Program-made: the position numbers and the translations under genes | In this document: one piece after another, positions 1 through 8,095 of the stretch | How positions within the stretch are numbered: the first letter of the stretch is position 1 | Layout of the letters: each line of letters begins with the position of its first letter | The notes under the pieces: model-generated | Databases searched by the model: none | What the model was told of the DNA's origin: nothing | What the model saw: only the letters and a program-made list of their open reading frames with translations | Assembly: GCF_017094465.1 (NCBI RefSeq) | Contig: NZ_CP064791.1 | Location: 1,922,001 to 1,986,000 of the forward strand | Direction: 5' to 3' | DNA length: 64,000 nt | Origin: Halapricum desulfuricans | GTDB lineage: Archaea; Halobacteriota; Halobacteria; Halobacteriales; Haloarculaceae

Positions 1-1
1 A

Positions 2-502
2 GAGGAGATCGGTGCCGAAGTCACGGGCATGACGGTCTGCCCCTGCAGTCAGGGGATGTCCGTCGCGCGGGCCAGACAGACGCTGAACGACCTCGACGTC
101 GAGGAGGAGGTCATCGACGAGTTTCTGGAGACGGTCCCACAGCCGGGACACTCCCAACGTGGGCACGCGACGCTGACCGTCGAGACCGACGGTGACCCCC
201 CGGTCGATCTCAACGAGCTCATCGAGATCGCCCGCGAGTCGATGAGCGCCCGGATCTACAACCTGGCCAAACGCCCCGACGAGGACCACATGACCTACCA
301 GTCCCACAGCGACGCCAAGTTCGTCGAGGACTGCGTCCGATCGATGGCTGAGGGTGTCGTCGAAGCGTACCCCGACCTGGGCGACGACGCAATCGTCCGC
401 ATGGAACAGTCGAACGACGAGTCGATCCACCAGCACAACGCCCACGCTGAGCGCGTCGCAGCCTTCGGAGATCTAGCCAGCGAGGTCAACGGCGACGACT
501 GA
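2..502 (+). CDS. mptA: GTP cyclohydrolase MptA, C-terminal part
   Basis: The gene starts before the window; the frame is open from base 2 and ends with TGA at 500-502. The visible 166 residues contain CPCSQ, the conserved Cys region of the MptA/FolE2 (GTP cyclohydrolase IB/IV) fold, followed by [11 protein letters not shown] and a C-terminal part rich in His and acidic residues. The family converts GTP to a dihydroneopterin cyclic phosphate with a divalent metal; in haloarchaea it feeds tetrahydrofolate-type cofactors and the 7-deazaguanosine (archaeosine) pathway. The stop codon directly abuts the right end of an IS200/IS605 element, yet the reading frame looks intact. Family call is confident; pathway role is from knowledge of haloarchaeal homologues. 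Confidence 0.9.
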   Translation, partial: EEIGAEVTGMTVCPCSQGMSVARARQTLNDLDVEEEVIDEFLETVPQPGHSQRGHATLTVETDGDPPVDLNELIEIARESMSARIYNLAKRPDEDHMTYQSHSDAKFVEDCVRSMAEGVVEAYPDLGDDAIVRMEQSNDESIHQHNAHAERVAAFGDLASEVNGDD

Positions 503-508
503 CATCCT

Positions 509-528
509 CCACATAGCTAAAGCCGTGG
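509..528 (-). repeat. IS605 right-end imperfect hairpin
   Basis: On the minus strand CCACGGCTTTAGCTATGTGG forms an imperfect stem (CCAC/GTGG outer pairs), followed by GGAGGATGTCA. The usual haloarchaeal version is a cleaner CCACGGC/GCCGTGG palindrome, so this copy has drifted on one arm. The tnpB stop codon (517-519) lies inside it. In IS200/IS605 elements this end is recognised by TnpA and also forms the 3' part of the TnpB guide RNA scaffold. Confidence 0.65.
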
Positions 529-1671
529 GGTTCCCCCACTGGGGGTTGAATCCACGAGTAGCCGGAGGTTCGCAGGTTCGTCGTCCCGTGGGACGATGAC
601 CTGCGTTTCGGGCTGTGCCAGTACAGCCCCCGCCTCGGACAGCGGTTTCGAGAACTTGCCCAAGGCTCGTTTGCCAATATTGAGCGCACCGTTCTTGTCG
701 GCATTGTCGTCCAGCCCACACTTTGGACACTCGAAGCGACCCTGCGTTGCTCGGACACCTTCGCAGGCACAGCGGTTGCACGTCTGCGACGTGTCGTATT
801 CTTCGACCAACTGCACCTCGATACCCGCGTCGTAGGCCTTGTACTCGATGTAGTTCAAAAGGCGGGCGAACGGCATCTTGTGGGTCTTGTCGTTGACATA
901 CCGCCCTTTGTCGTTGTCTTTGCGAATCCCGCCGAGGTCGCCCACGACGATGACCGCGTTCCGTTCCTCAGCATCTTCTACAATCGAGCGAGCAATCTTG
1001 TGGAGGCGGTCGTCCACCTTTCGTGCCTCAGCGTCACCGATACGCTCGACTACCTGCTGTCCTTGTCGGGGTTTCGCCTTCCCGATGGACTTCCGCAATT
1101 GCTTGTAGTGTTCGCGGAGACGGCGCACTTCCTCGCCGTAGAACGTGGTCTTGCGGTCGGAAAGGAACGCGCAGGTAGCCATCCACCGTGCGCCTATGTC
1201 GATTGCCAGTACGTCGTCGTACTCGTCTTGGACGGTCACAGACCGCTTGACGACGAGATGGACGTACCAGTCACCGTCACGGCACACCAGTTCGCTGTCT
1301 CGAAGATTTCCCTCACGGACGAGTTGTGCGTCCTTTCGTGGGACGTGGGCTGGACACCAGATTGAGTTGCCCTGTCCTTTCTCGGGGTCATAGACAGGGA
1401 CTTTCACCCACCACGACGAGAGAACGGTGTCCTCATCGTAGGCCACGTCGAACACGTCGTTGCGAAGGACGACAGGTTGTTCCGTACCGAGGTTCGGGTC
1501 TTTCTGCCGTTGTACTTTCGACGCCTGCTGGTCGGTTGCAGAGTACAGGTCAGCGTCTCCACCGTGAACTGCAGTCTGGAACGCCTCGTACTCACGGGCG
1601 AGCAGGTCAGCCTTCCTGTTGGTCAGCGAGTGAAGTTTGACCCGCACCGTGGTTGAGACGCTCCGTTGCAA
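517..1671 (-). CDS. tnpB: TnpB, RNA-guided nuclease of an IS605 element
   Basis: 384 residues with the TnpB layout: RuvC-I Asp in LAIDIG (D158), a zinc ribbon CNRC...CPKC (C298, C301, C315, C318) after TSQTC, and RuvC-III Asp in NADKNGALNI (D325). TnpB proteins cut DNA guided by an RNA made from the element's 3' end and help retain the element. At the RuvC-II position, where IEDL-like motifs carry the catalytic Glu, this protein reads VVGDLGGIR: Gly244 sits at the Glu site with Asp245 next to it. TnpB groups with a moved or lost RuvC-II acid are known, so the nuclease state is uncertain. The gene lies 3 bases downstream of tnpA. Codon use matches the neighbours. Confidence 0.93.
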   Translation of the reverse strand: MQRSVSTTVRVKLHSLTNRKADLLAREYEAFQTAVHGGDADLYSATDQQASKVQRQKDPNLGTEQPVVLRNDVFDVAYDEDTVLSSWWVKVPVYDPEKGQGNSIWCPAHVPRKDAQLVREGNLRDSELVCRDGDWYVHLVVKRSVTVQDEYDDVLAIDIGARWMATCAFLSDRKTTFYGEEVRRLREHYKQLRKSIGKAKPRQGQQVVERIGDAEARKVDDRLHKIARSIVEDAEERNAVIVVGDLGGIRKDNDKGRYVNDKTHKMPFARLLNYIEYKAYDAGIEVQLVEEYDTSQTCNRCACEGVRATQGRFECPKCGLDDNADKNGALNIGKRALGKFSKPLSEAGAVLAQPETQVIVPRDDEPANLRLLVDSTPSGGTPRL

Positions 1672-1674
1672 TAA

Positions 1675-2088
1675 CTACTCACCTGCTTGGGCGTCGATGT
1701 ACTCCTCAATGATTTCGCTGGACACGTCGTCCGCGCTTGAGACGAAGTACGAGCGCGTCCACAGCGACGGCAAGCCGAAGTCGAACTCGTCGCGGAGATG
1801 CCGCGAGGAGTAGCCCTTGACCTGTTGCATTATCTTGTTCGGGGCGAGTGTCGGGTCGCCCGTGATGAACAGGTGTACGTGGTCGGGGCGAATCGCCAAC
1901 TCCAGTATCTCTAACCCGAGTTCGTCGGCCTTCTCCTCGATGAGTTCTTCGAGACGGGCGCGTACCCCGCCCTCAAGCACCGATTTACGGTATTTCGGAC
2001 ACCAGATGAAGTGGTACTGGAGTTTGTGGACGCTCGTACGTTCCCTGTCGAACCCACGAGGCATCGTCAGTATATAGATATCACTCAC
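1675..2088 (-). CDS. tnpA: TnpA, IS200-type HUH transposase
   Basis: 137 residues from a GTG at 2088; an ATG at 2064 (MPRGFDRERTSVHKL) is an equally likely start, since a TATA-like stretch GATATCTATATA lies between them. The HUH motif is H70-V-H72 in RPDHVHLF, and the catalytic Tyr is probably Y130 in EEYIDAQ. Full length for the family (130-150 residues). Y1 transposases of this type move single-stranded DNA by peel-and-paste at hairpin ends. It is followed by tnpB on the same transcript. Confidence 0.92.
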   Translation of the reverse strand: MSDIYILTMPRGFDRERTSVHKLQYHFIWCPKYRKSVLEGGVRARLEELIEEKADELGLEILELAIRPDHVHLFITGDPTLAPNKIMQQVKGYSSRHLRDEFDFGLPSLWTRSYFVSSADDVSSEIIEEYIDAQAGE

Positions 2089-2093
2089 CTAAA

Positions 2094-2110
2094 GATGTTA
2101 CGCAAACATC
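2094..2110 (-). repeat. IS605 left-end hairpin
   Basis: GATGTT and AACATC form a perfect 6-bp stem around a 5-base loop, just upstream of tnpA. Position and size match the left-end hairpin that TnpA binds in IS200/IS605 elements. The exact cleavage site outside it cannot be read from one copy. Confidence 0.55.
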
Positions 2111-2111
2111 C

Positions 2112-2221
2112 AACCCCAGCCGTGGCTATGAACGTGGAGAGATTCCCAGTTGTCGGCTTCATCCACACCCGTAAACGGGTGGGCTTTCGCCTCGCTACCG
2201 CTGTAATCTCCACGGGCGGCT
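2112..2221. other. Structured relic flanking the IS605 left end
   Basis: Just outside tnpA the plus strand reads AACCCCAGCCGTGGCTATG..GTGGAG, resembling an inverted, diverged IS605 right end. It is followed by a long stem: GTGGAGAGATT (2132-2142) pairs with AATCTCCAC (2213-2221), enclosing a short hairpin CACCCG-TAAA-CGGGTG near 2167-2182. No coding frame is apparent. I read it as a remnant of another IS605-type 3' end or its scaffold RNA, but this is a guess. From 2222 to 2334 I see nothing else. Confidence 0.35.
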
Positions 2222-2334
2222 CACGGGAAGACGTGTCGCTCTCGATTTTGACCGGATATCATACATTCGGTGTGTTCGGGCGACCAAGCTACAAACTGGA
2301 GCAGCCCAGAATCATAGTGCCTCGACAGTCCCGA

Positions 2335-3342
2335 TCACCGGTCACCGTCGTGCTGGCCGACACCGGGGATCGAGACGGCCGTCGCAACGCGCTCCATCGC
2401 CAGCGCGGTCGTCAACACGAGCGCGAGGTAGAACACCGCGACGATCACGTAGATCTCGGTCGTTCGGAACGTGTCCGAGGCGATGACGTCCGCCCGACCG
2501 AACAGGTCCAACACGGTGATGAACGCGGCCAGCGAGGAGTACTTGATGAGGTAGACGAACTCGTTGGTCCAGCCGGGGATGGCGTAGCGCAGCCCCTGGG
2601 GCAGGACGACGTGGCGGATCCCCGCCCACTTCGAGAGGCCGACCGATCGGGCGGCGACAAGCTGATCCTCGTCGACGGACTGCAGAGCCGACCGGATGTA
2701 CTCCGACTGATAGGCCGAGGAGTTGATCGTGAACCCGACGATTGCGACGAAGACCGCCGCGCCCGGGATCGATCCGCTCCCGACGAGGTCGACGCTGTCG
2801 ATCGCGCCCGCGAGCGGCAGTCCGTAGTACAGCAGGAACAGCTGTGCGAGCAGCGGCGTTCCGCGGATTAACTCCGTGTACGCCAGCGAGAGACGGCTGA
2901 GTACGGCCCCGCCGTAGACGCGCGCGACCGACAGCGGGATCGCGATGGCCAGCCCGAGCAGCATCGACGCGACGGTGAGATACACCGTTACGTACGCCCC
3001 TTCGGCCAGCGCGGGCGCGCTCTCGATGGCGAACGCGACGATATCGAGCAGCCAGACGAGCCAGCCGGTGGCGACCTCCGGCAGGCCCAGCGACGCGACG
3101 CCGTCGGCAGCCGACGCGAACGGTTCGGGCGAGAGCCAGGGCTCGCGATTCCTGACGGGCACCTCCGAGCGGATCAGACCCGGGGCGCCCAGCGCGTTGA
3201 ACAGTCGGTCCAGTACCGCGTTGTGAGACGCCCAGCGCGCCAGCAGCCACGCCCAGAAGACGACCCCGACCGCGAGCACAGCAACACGTCGCCGCCCAGG
3301 GAGCTCGCCGACCGCGGCCGGTTCAGTCTCGTCGACGCTCAT
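2335..3342 (-). CDS. Polar amino-acid ABC transporter permease
   Basis: 335-residue membrane protein of the HisM/GlnP permease family. After an acidic N-terminus and one TM helix (about residues 20-35) there is a hydrophilic stretch, then the core membrane domain from about residue 110. The EAA-type loop that contacts the ATPase is visible as [29 protein letters not shown]. It is the last gene of the operon SBP-permease-ATPase-permease, overlapping the ATPase by 4 bases (ATGA). The N-terminal region is longer than in typical bacterial GlnP proteins. Substrate cannot be read beyond 'polar amino acid'. Confidence 0.9.
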   Translation of the reverse strand: MSVDETEPAAVGELPGRRRVAVLAVGVVFWAWLLARWASHNAVLDRLFNALGAPGLIRSEVPVRNREPWLSPEPFASAADGVASLGLPEVATGWLVWLLDIVAFAIESAPALAEGAYVTVYLTVASMLLGLAIAIPLSVARVYGGAVLSRLSLAYTELIRGTPLLAQLFLLYYGLPLAGAIDSVDLVGSGSIPGAAVFVAIVGFTINSSAYQSEYIRSALQSVDEDQLVAARSVGLSKWAGIRHVVLPQGLRYAIPGWTNEFVYLIKYSSLAAFITVLDLFGRADVIASDTFRTTEIYVIVAVFYLALVLTTALAMERVATAVSIPGVGQHDGDR

Positions 3343-4073
3343 CGGTGAAGATCGGTCAGTTCCCCGAGGAACTCGCGGGTGCGGTCGTGGTCGGGCTGTT
3401 CGAAGAGCCGTTCTGGCGACCCGCGCTCGACGATCCGGCCGTTCTCGAGGAACGTCAGCCGGGAGGCGACCGAGCGGGCGAAGCCCATCTCGTGGGTCAC
3501 CGCCAGCATCGTCATGCCGTCGTCGGCGAGGTCGCGCATGACGCCCAGCACCTCGCCGACGAGTTCGGGATCAAGCGCGCTGGTCGGTTCGTCGAACAGC
3601 ATGAGGTCGGGATCCATCGCCAGCGCGCGGGCGATCCCGACGCGCTGTTTCTGCCCGCCCGACAGCTCCGCCGGGTACGAATCGGCCTGATCTGCCACGC
3701 CGACTCGCTGGAGGTACTGGTCGGCGCGCTCGGCGGCCTCCCGTTCGGACAGCCCCAGTACTTCGGTCAGCCCGAGCGTGACGTTCCCGCGGGCGGTCCG
3801 ATGGGCGAAGAGGTTGAAGTCCTGAAAGACCATGCCGACACGCCGGCGCAGCGCGTTCTCGTCCATCGCGTGGACGTCCGCACCGTCGAGGTAGATCGCG
3901 CCGCCGTCGATCTCGGTGAGTCGGTTGACACACCGCAACAGCGTCGACTTGCCCGACCCGCTCGGGCCGACGATCACTTCGACGTCGCCGGCATCTAGCT
4001 CGAAGGTGACGTCGTGCAGTACCTCCTCGTCGCCGTAGGATTTCGAGACATCCTCGAAGCGTAGCAGACTCAT
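3339..4073 (-). CDS. Amino-acid ABC transporter ATP-binding protein (GlnQ type)
   Basis: 244-residue ABC ATPase: Walker [10 protein letters not shown] near residues 37-45, Q-loop VFQDFNLF, signature LSGGQKQR, Walker [13 protein letters not shown], and the switch His in VTHEMGFA. This set and the length match the GlnQ/HisP family that drives polar amino-acid uptake at the membrane. It overlaps the upstream permease (ATGA at 4070-4073) and the downstream permease by 4 bases, so the genes are translationally coupled. Confidence 0.95.
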   Translation of the reverse strand: MSLLRFEDVSKSYGDEEVLHDVTFELDAGDVEVIVGPSGSGKSTLLRCVNRLTEIDGGAIYLDGADVHAMDENALRRRVGMVFQDFNLFAHRTARGNVTLGLTEVLGLSEREAAERADQYLQRVGVADQADSYPAELSGGQKQRVGIARALAMDPDLMLFDEPTSALDPELVGEVLGVMRDLADDGMTMLAVTHEMGFARSVASRLTFLENGRIVERGSPERLFEQPDHDRTREFLGELTDLHR

Positions 4074-4846
4074 TCTGTACCACCGGGGATCGAATAGCGT
4101 CGATGGACGGCCTCTAACGACCGGTTAGTCACAAAGGTCAACACGAAGTAGATCGCCGTGATCGCGAGGATAACCTCCATCACGGCCGTTCCATGACCGG
4201 GTTGCAAGTAGAGGTTCTCGGCGCGAGTCAGCAGTTCCGCCAGCCCGATCGCGAAGGCGATACTGGTGTCCTTGAGAACGATCGTGAACTCGTTTTGAAA
4301 GCCCGGCAGCGAGCGTCGCAGCGCCTGCGGGAAGACGACGTGGCGGATCGCCTGGCGCGTGCTCAACCCGACCGAGCGGGCGGCCTCGATCTGCCCGTCG
4401 TCGATCGACTGGATCGCACCGCGGAACACCTGGCTCTGGTAGGCCCCGCTTCGGAGCCCGAGCGCCAGCGTCGCCGAGAGAAACGCCGTGAGATCGATAT
4501 CCAGCCAGGGGACCGATCCGAATCGGGGCAGGGGCAGGCCGAAATGAATCAACACGACAAGCACGACGATGGGCGTACCCCGGAGCAACACGCCGAACGT
4601 GCTGACGGCGCCGCTGAGCCGACCGGAACCGTATACTTCGATCGCGCCGGCAGGAAACCCGGCCAGGAAACCCAGCGAGAGGCTCGTGATCGTCAGCAGG
4701 ACCGTCACGACCGTCCCCGCCAGCAGGTACTCCCAGTTGGCGGCGACGAACGCCCAGTCGCCGGCCTGCAGCGCGGTGTCGATCGGAGTCGCGGCCTGCA
4801 GCACAGTGTCGATCGGAGTCGCGGCCTGCAGCGCGGTGTCGATCAT
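4070..4846 (-). CDS. Polar amino-acid ABC transporter permease
   Basis: HisM/GlnP-type permease. The core begins at [16 protein letters not shown] and has the EAA loop [31 protein letters not shown] chose ATG at 4846, 5 bases after the substrate-binding protein's stop; a GTG at 4864 in the same frame would add MVRIRP and overlap that gene by 13 bases. The N-terminus is an unusual in-frame repeat: [29 protein letters not shown], encoded by a 30-bp tandem repeat. The two permeases of the operon are paralogues and probably form a heterodimer in the membrane. Confidence 0.9.
   Translation of the reverse strand: MIDTALQAATPIDTVLQAATPIDTALQAGDWAFVAANWEYLLAGTVVTVLLTITSLSLGFLAGFPAGAIEVYGSGRLSGAVSTFGVLLRGTPIVVLVVLIHFGLPLPRFGSVPWLDIDLTAFLSATLALGLRSGAYQSQVFRGAIQSIDDGQIEAARSVGLSTRQAIRHVVFPQALRRSLPGFQNEFTIVLKDTSIAFAIGLAELLTRAENLYLQPGHGTAVMEVILAITAIYFVLTFVTNRSLEAVHRRYSIPGGTE
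4762..4844 (-). repeat. 30-bp tandem repeat in permease N-terminus
   Basis: Two full 30-base units (4771-4800 and 4801-4830, differing at about two bases) plus partial units on both sides. Each unit encodes ten residues (ATPIDT[AV]LQA), so copy-number change keeps the frame. It lies at the very start of the permease, before the first conserved region. Confidence 0.85.
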
Positions 4847-4851
4847 CGGTC

Positions 4852-5604
4852 TTATTCGAACCACTCGGCGACGAGGTCGTCGTACGTGCCGTCATCGCGT
4901 ATTTCGGCGAGCGCGTCGTTGATGTCACCGATCCGGTCGTCGTCCTGACGCATCCCCATGCCGAACTGTTCGCCCGTCTCGATGACGAACGCGACCGAGA
5001 CGTCCCGTCCGGCGGCGAAGTTGTTCGCGACGGGCTGGTCGACCACGACTGCGTCGACGTTACCGGCTTCGAGGTCTTCGACAGCCAGCACGTAGTTGTT
5101 GTACCGCTTGAGTGCGTCTTCGGCGATCACGCCCTCGTTGCGGAGCCGCTCGGTCTCGCTTTCGCCGGTCGTCCCCTTCTGCGCGCCCACGCGGGCCCCG
5201 TCGAGGTCGCTTTCGCCCTCCGGCTGGAAGTCACCGTCCGACTGGACGAGCACCGACTGATTCGATTCCCAGTACGGATCGGTGAACGCGATCTGTTCTT
5301 TTCGATCCGGGTTGATCGTCATTCCCGCCGCGATGAGATCGATGTCGTTGTTGTTCAGCGAGGGGATGAGCGAGCTGAACTTGAGATCCGACCAGTCGCC
5401 GACCTCGTAGCCGGCTCGGTCGATCGCCTCCTCGGCCAGGTCGATATCGAAACCGACGATCTCCCCGTCCTCCTCGTATTCGAACGGCGCGAACGCCGCG
5501 TTGGTCCCGGGTACGATCGTGTCGTCGTTGCCGCCCGAACAGCCCGCGATCGTAGCCGAGACACCGACCGCCCCGACCGTCTTGAGATACGCGCGGCGGT
5601 CCAT
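4852..5604 (-). CDS. Polar amino-acid ABC transporter substrate-binding lipoprotein
   Basis: Periplasmic-binding-type protein, SBP_bac_3 family. It starts MDRRAYLK with a twin-arginine signal and a lipobox-like AGC about 22 residues in, so it is predicted to leave by Tat and be lipid-anchored outside. GTNAAFAPFEYEEDGEIVGFD and GMTINPDRKEQIAFTDPY are typical of amino-acid binding proteins. Alternative in-frame starts at 5622 and 5628 add a few residues before the signal. It is the first gene of the operon; high-level expression of the binding protein first is usual. Confidence 0.92.
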   Translation of the reverse strand: MDRRAYLKTVGAVGVSATIAGCSGGNDDTIVPGTNAAFAPFEYEEDGEIVGFDIDLAEEAIDRAGYEVGDWSDLKFSSLIPSLNNNDIDLIAAGMTINPDRKEQIAFTDPYWESNQSVLVQSDGDFQPEGESDLDGARVGAQKGTTGESETERLRNEGVIAEDALKRYNNYVLAVEDLEAGNVDAVVVDQPVANNFAAGRDVSVAFVIETGEQFGMGMRQDDDRIGDINDALAEIRDDGTYDDLVAEWFE

Positions 5605-5744
5605 GCTGAATCTGTGAGCCATATCCACGGATTCGTGGTCTCAGTGTTGAACGTTTCGAGCTATCTCGTATGATCGTTCGTTCACTTCCGGACAGCGAAG
5701 CGTCCAAAGCTGGCAGTTTTGAGGATCCGATCCTAAACGTGGCT

Positions 5745-6791
5745 ATGACAACGATCGGAGTCGTCGGCGCCGGCGCGGCGGCCGCGGCCGCGACGTACGT
5801 GATCGACCGGGCGATCGAGGACGCCGAAGTGACGGTGCTCGAAAAGTCAGGCGGCCTCTGCGGTCGGGCAGCCACCCGTCGGCAGGGTCCGGTCTCCTAC
5901 GATTACGGCGCGAACTACCTCAAAGACGACGATCCCCGGGTAACCGAGCTGCTCACCGAGACCATCGACGCGGACGGGTTAGTCGACACGCGGGGCCCGA
6001 TCTACGCCTACGAGGCCGACGGCGAGATCGGGCCCGGGAGGGATAGCGACGGCCACAAGTGGAGCTACGAGGCGGGTCTGACCCAGATCGCAAAGCGGCT
6101 GCTCGGACGAACCGACGCGACAATCCACCGGAACACCCGTGTCGAAACAATCCACCGTGAGGGCAAGCGGTGGCGGCTCACCGACACCGACGGGACGTCG
6201 TGGGGGCCATTCGACGTACTCGTCGTCAACCCGCCGGCCCCACAGACGGCCGAACTCCTGCGGACGGCCGACTGGGACGATCCCCTGCGCGAGGACCTCT
6301 CTGAGGCGATCGACGCCGTCCCCTACCGGAGCGTCTGGACGGCCATCCTGCATTACCCGTTCGAGCAGGATCGGCCCTACTACGCGGTCATCAACACCGA
6401 CGACGAACACGAGATCGGCTGGGTCGCCCGCGAGGAGTGCAAGCCGGGCCACGTCCCCGACGGCGAGTCGCTACTGGTCGTCCAGGCCGGCCAGGACTGG
6501 TCGGCGCGACACTTCGAACGCGACGCCGAGACCAACGTCGCCGAACTGATCGATCTCACCGCGGACCTGCTGGACGATGACCGACTCCGAGAGCCCGACT
6601 GGACCGACCACCAGGGGTGGCGATACGCCCTGCCGGACGACGCCGTCAGGCAGGGACCGCTGGATTCCGCGGCCGAAGAGCACGACCTGTACTTCGTCGG
6701 CGACTGGATCCCCGGCGAGGCACGGCTCCACGCGGCGCTGCGGAACGGACTCGACACCGGCGAGCAACTCGTCTACCGGCTGTCAGACTGA
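5745..6791 (+). CDS. FAD-dependent amine-oxidase/renalase-like oxidoreductase
   Basis: 348 residues from ATG at 5745, chosen because MTTIGVVGAGAAAAA begins the FAD-binding Rossmann motif; an upstream ATG (5670) would add 25 residues with no homology-like features. After the GxGxxx motif comes LEKSGGLCGRAATRR, the E that binds the FAD ribose plus the GGR motif, and near the C-terminus FVGDWIPGEARLHAALRNG, the second FAD-contact motif. This is the layout of NAD(P)/FAD-dependent renalase-like proteins. The substrate is unknown. It diverges from the ABC operon, sharing the region 5605-5744. Confidence 0.82.
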   Translation: MTTIGVVGAGAAAAAATYVIDRAIEDAEVTVLEKSGGLCGRAATRRQGPVSYDYGANYLKDDDPRVTELLTETIDADGLVDTRGPIYAYEADGEIGPGRDSDGHKWSYEAGLTQIAKRLLGRTDATIHRNTRVETIHREGKRWRLTDTDGTSWGPFDVLVVNPPAPQTAELLRTADWDDPLREDLSEAIDAVPYRSVWTAILHYPFEQDRPYYAVINTDDEHEIGWVAREECKPGHVPDGESLLVVQAGQDWSARHFERDAETNVAELIDLTADLLDDDRLREPDWTDHQGWRYALPDDAVRQGPLDSAAEEHDLYFVGDWIPGEARLHAALRNGLDTGEQLVYRLSD

Positions 6792-6796
6792 CCGTA

Positions 6797-7156
6797 TCAA
6801 TCCTCACGGCCAGTGACCTTCCGGATACACGAGGAGCCAAAGGGGCCGAGCTCGCCGGTCTCGAACTGGATGAAATAGCCGGTCGACAGCGACGAGCCAC
6901 AGCGACGACACTCGAAGTCACCCTCCCGTGAGACGACCTGGCTCTCGAAGCGGACGAACGAACCGGACCGCGTGCGGATTAGCCCGTCCTCGCGCTCGAT
7001 GACCCCGCGTAGCTCGGCCGTGTCGAGGATCTCCCGGGTGAGATAGGGGTCGGTCGTGATGGTTTCGAGGCGGTCGATCGCCTCGGCGACCGACAGCGAC
7101 TCGTCTTCGAGGTGGGCGAGCAGCGTCACGCCGAGTTCCACGGGATTGCTGTCCAC
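6797..7156 (-). CDS. Small zinc-binding protein, DUF5830-like
   Basis: 119 residues. The N-terminal half is helical (ELGVTLLAHLEDESLSVAEA; DRLETITTDPYLTREILDTAELRGVIERED), resembling a winged-helix or helical domain, and the C-terminal half holds a zinc-binding pattern CRRC...GSSC with the sequence GPFGSSCIRKVTGRE. I associate this with haloarchaeal DUF5830. Function is not known. It converges with the FAD protein gene, 5 bases apart. Confidence 0.75.
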   Translation of the reverse strand: MDSNPVELGVTLLAHLEDESLSVAEAIDRLETITTDPYLTREILDTAELRGVIEREDGLIRTRSGSFVRFESQVVSREGDFECRRCGSSLSTGYFIQFETGELGPFGSSCIRKVTGRED

Positions 7157-7232
7157 ACCGGCCCAACGGCCGGCGTGCGCAAGAAAGACACGACCACAAG
7201 GCGTATTTCGGTGGCCGGCACACCGTCAGGTA

Positions 7233-7907
7233 ATGGACCGGCAGGTGCGGATCCAACTCGCGGGCGGGCTGGCGCTGGCGGCGACCGGCGCCCTCGGCAT
7301 GCTCGTGGTCACGCCCGAACGGGCGCTCGGGTCGCTGCTGGCACTTGCCGAACGGCCGGGGCTGTTCGCGCTCGCGCTGGTCGTGTTGTACGGCGTCCGC
7401 TCGCTGGTGCTGTGGCCCATCTCGGCGCTATCGCTGCTCGTCGGGTTCGTCTACGGGCCAGCAGTGGGGATCCCGGTCGGCCTGGCCGGGGCTGTCTACA
7501 CCTGTCTACCGCCGTACCTGCTCGCCCGGTACGCACCGCGAGAACGGGGGCCGCTCGCGCGGCTGCACGCCCTCGGCCGCTCGGCAGTCGACGTGACGGG
7601 CGATTTCCGCGGACTGATCGCCGCGCGCCTGCTGCCCCTGCCCGCCGACGGCGTCTCCTACGCGGCCGGGCTGACAGGGGTGCCCGTCGGACGCTACGCG
7701 CTCGGAACGCTCCTCGGCGAGACGCCGTGGGTGGTCGCGACCGTGCTGGCCGGCGCGTCGATGCGGACGTTCGCGCTCGAACGCGCCGGATCGACGCTGT
7801 CGCTGCTGCTGGCGGCGACGCTGCTTGGAGTGGTGCTCGTGAGTGGGCCCGCCTATCGGCGCCTCCGCCAGCGTGGCATATTTGAGGGGGCGACAGTCGA
7901 TCAGTAG
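7233..7907 (+). CDS. TVP38/TMEM64 (VTT/DedA-like) membrane protein
   Basis: 224 residues from ATG at 7233 (an earlier in-frame start lies inside the divergent gene). Several TM helices are clear: LAGGLALAATGALGML, LFALALVVLYGVRSLVLWPISALSLLVGFVYGP, and LSLLLAATLLGVVLV. The central FVYGPAVGIPVGLAGA and FRGLIAARLLPLPADGVSYAAG segments match the VTT domain, with the Arg in the AARLLP re-entrant region. The family includes lipid scramblase-like proteins; substrate is unknown here. Its end overlaps the micro-protein gene on the other strand by 7 bases. Confidence 0.82.
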   Translation: MDRQVRIQLAGGLALAATGALGMLVVTPERALGSLLALAERPGLFALALVVLYGVRSLVLWPISALSLLVGFVYGPAVGIPVGLAGAVYTCLPPYLLARYAPRERGPLARLHALGRSAVDVTGDFRGLIAARLLPLPADGVSYAAGLTGVPVGRYALGTLLGETPWVVATVLAGASMRTFALERAGSTLSLLLAATLLGVVLVSGPAYRRLRQRGIFEGATVDQ

Positions 7908-8020
7908 AACGTATCCGCACAGTCGAAGACGACGCCGTGTGCCGGACAGACGTACTTGCAGTGGCGACGATACATCGATCGGTCACACTGCGGACACGGC
8001 CGCCCGCCCGAATCAGTCAT
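7901..8020 (-). CDS. 39-residue zinc-finger micro-protein
   Basis: Read from ATG at 8020 to TGA at 7901: starts MTDSGGRPCPQCDRSMYRR and ends with a second Cys pair in YVCPAHGVVFDCADTFY. Zinc ligands are likely C9 and C12 (CPQC) with the HC/CPAHG part. This is a typical haloarchaeal CPxCG-type micro-protein, a group often needed for growth or biofilm traits but mostly without known partners. Its stop overlaps the VTT-domain gene's end on the other strand. No recognisable operon partner. Confidence 0.82.
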   Translation of the reverse strand: MTDSGGRPCPQCDRSMYRRHCKYVCPAHGVVFDCADTFY

Positions 8021-8095
8021 ACATCTGCGTTCCGCAGGAGCGGGCTTGATCGTTGTGCTCGAAGCGGTGCTTTCCGGGAAATTAGCTAGGGAGTG

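Larger units (their letters stand above)
501..2125 (-). mobile_element. IS200/IS605-family insertion sequence (tnpA + tnpB)
   Basis: A complete two-gene element read on the minus strand: tnpA (HUH transposase) followed 3 bases later by tnpB. The right end (low coordinates) has the usual haloarchaeal form on the minus strand, a CCACGGCTTTAGC hairpin followed by GGAGGATGTCA, ending against the mptA stop codon. Near the left end is a short perfect hairpin at 2094-2110 upstream of tnpA. No terminal inverted repeats or target duplication are expected for this family and none are seen. The left boundary is approximate (2110 to about 2140). Both genes are uninterrupted, so the element may be active. 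Confidence 0.8.
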
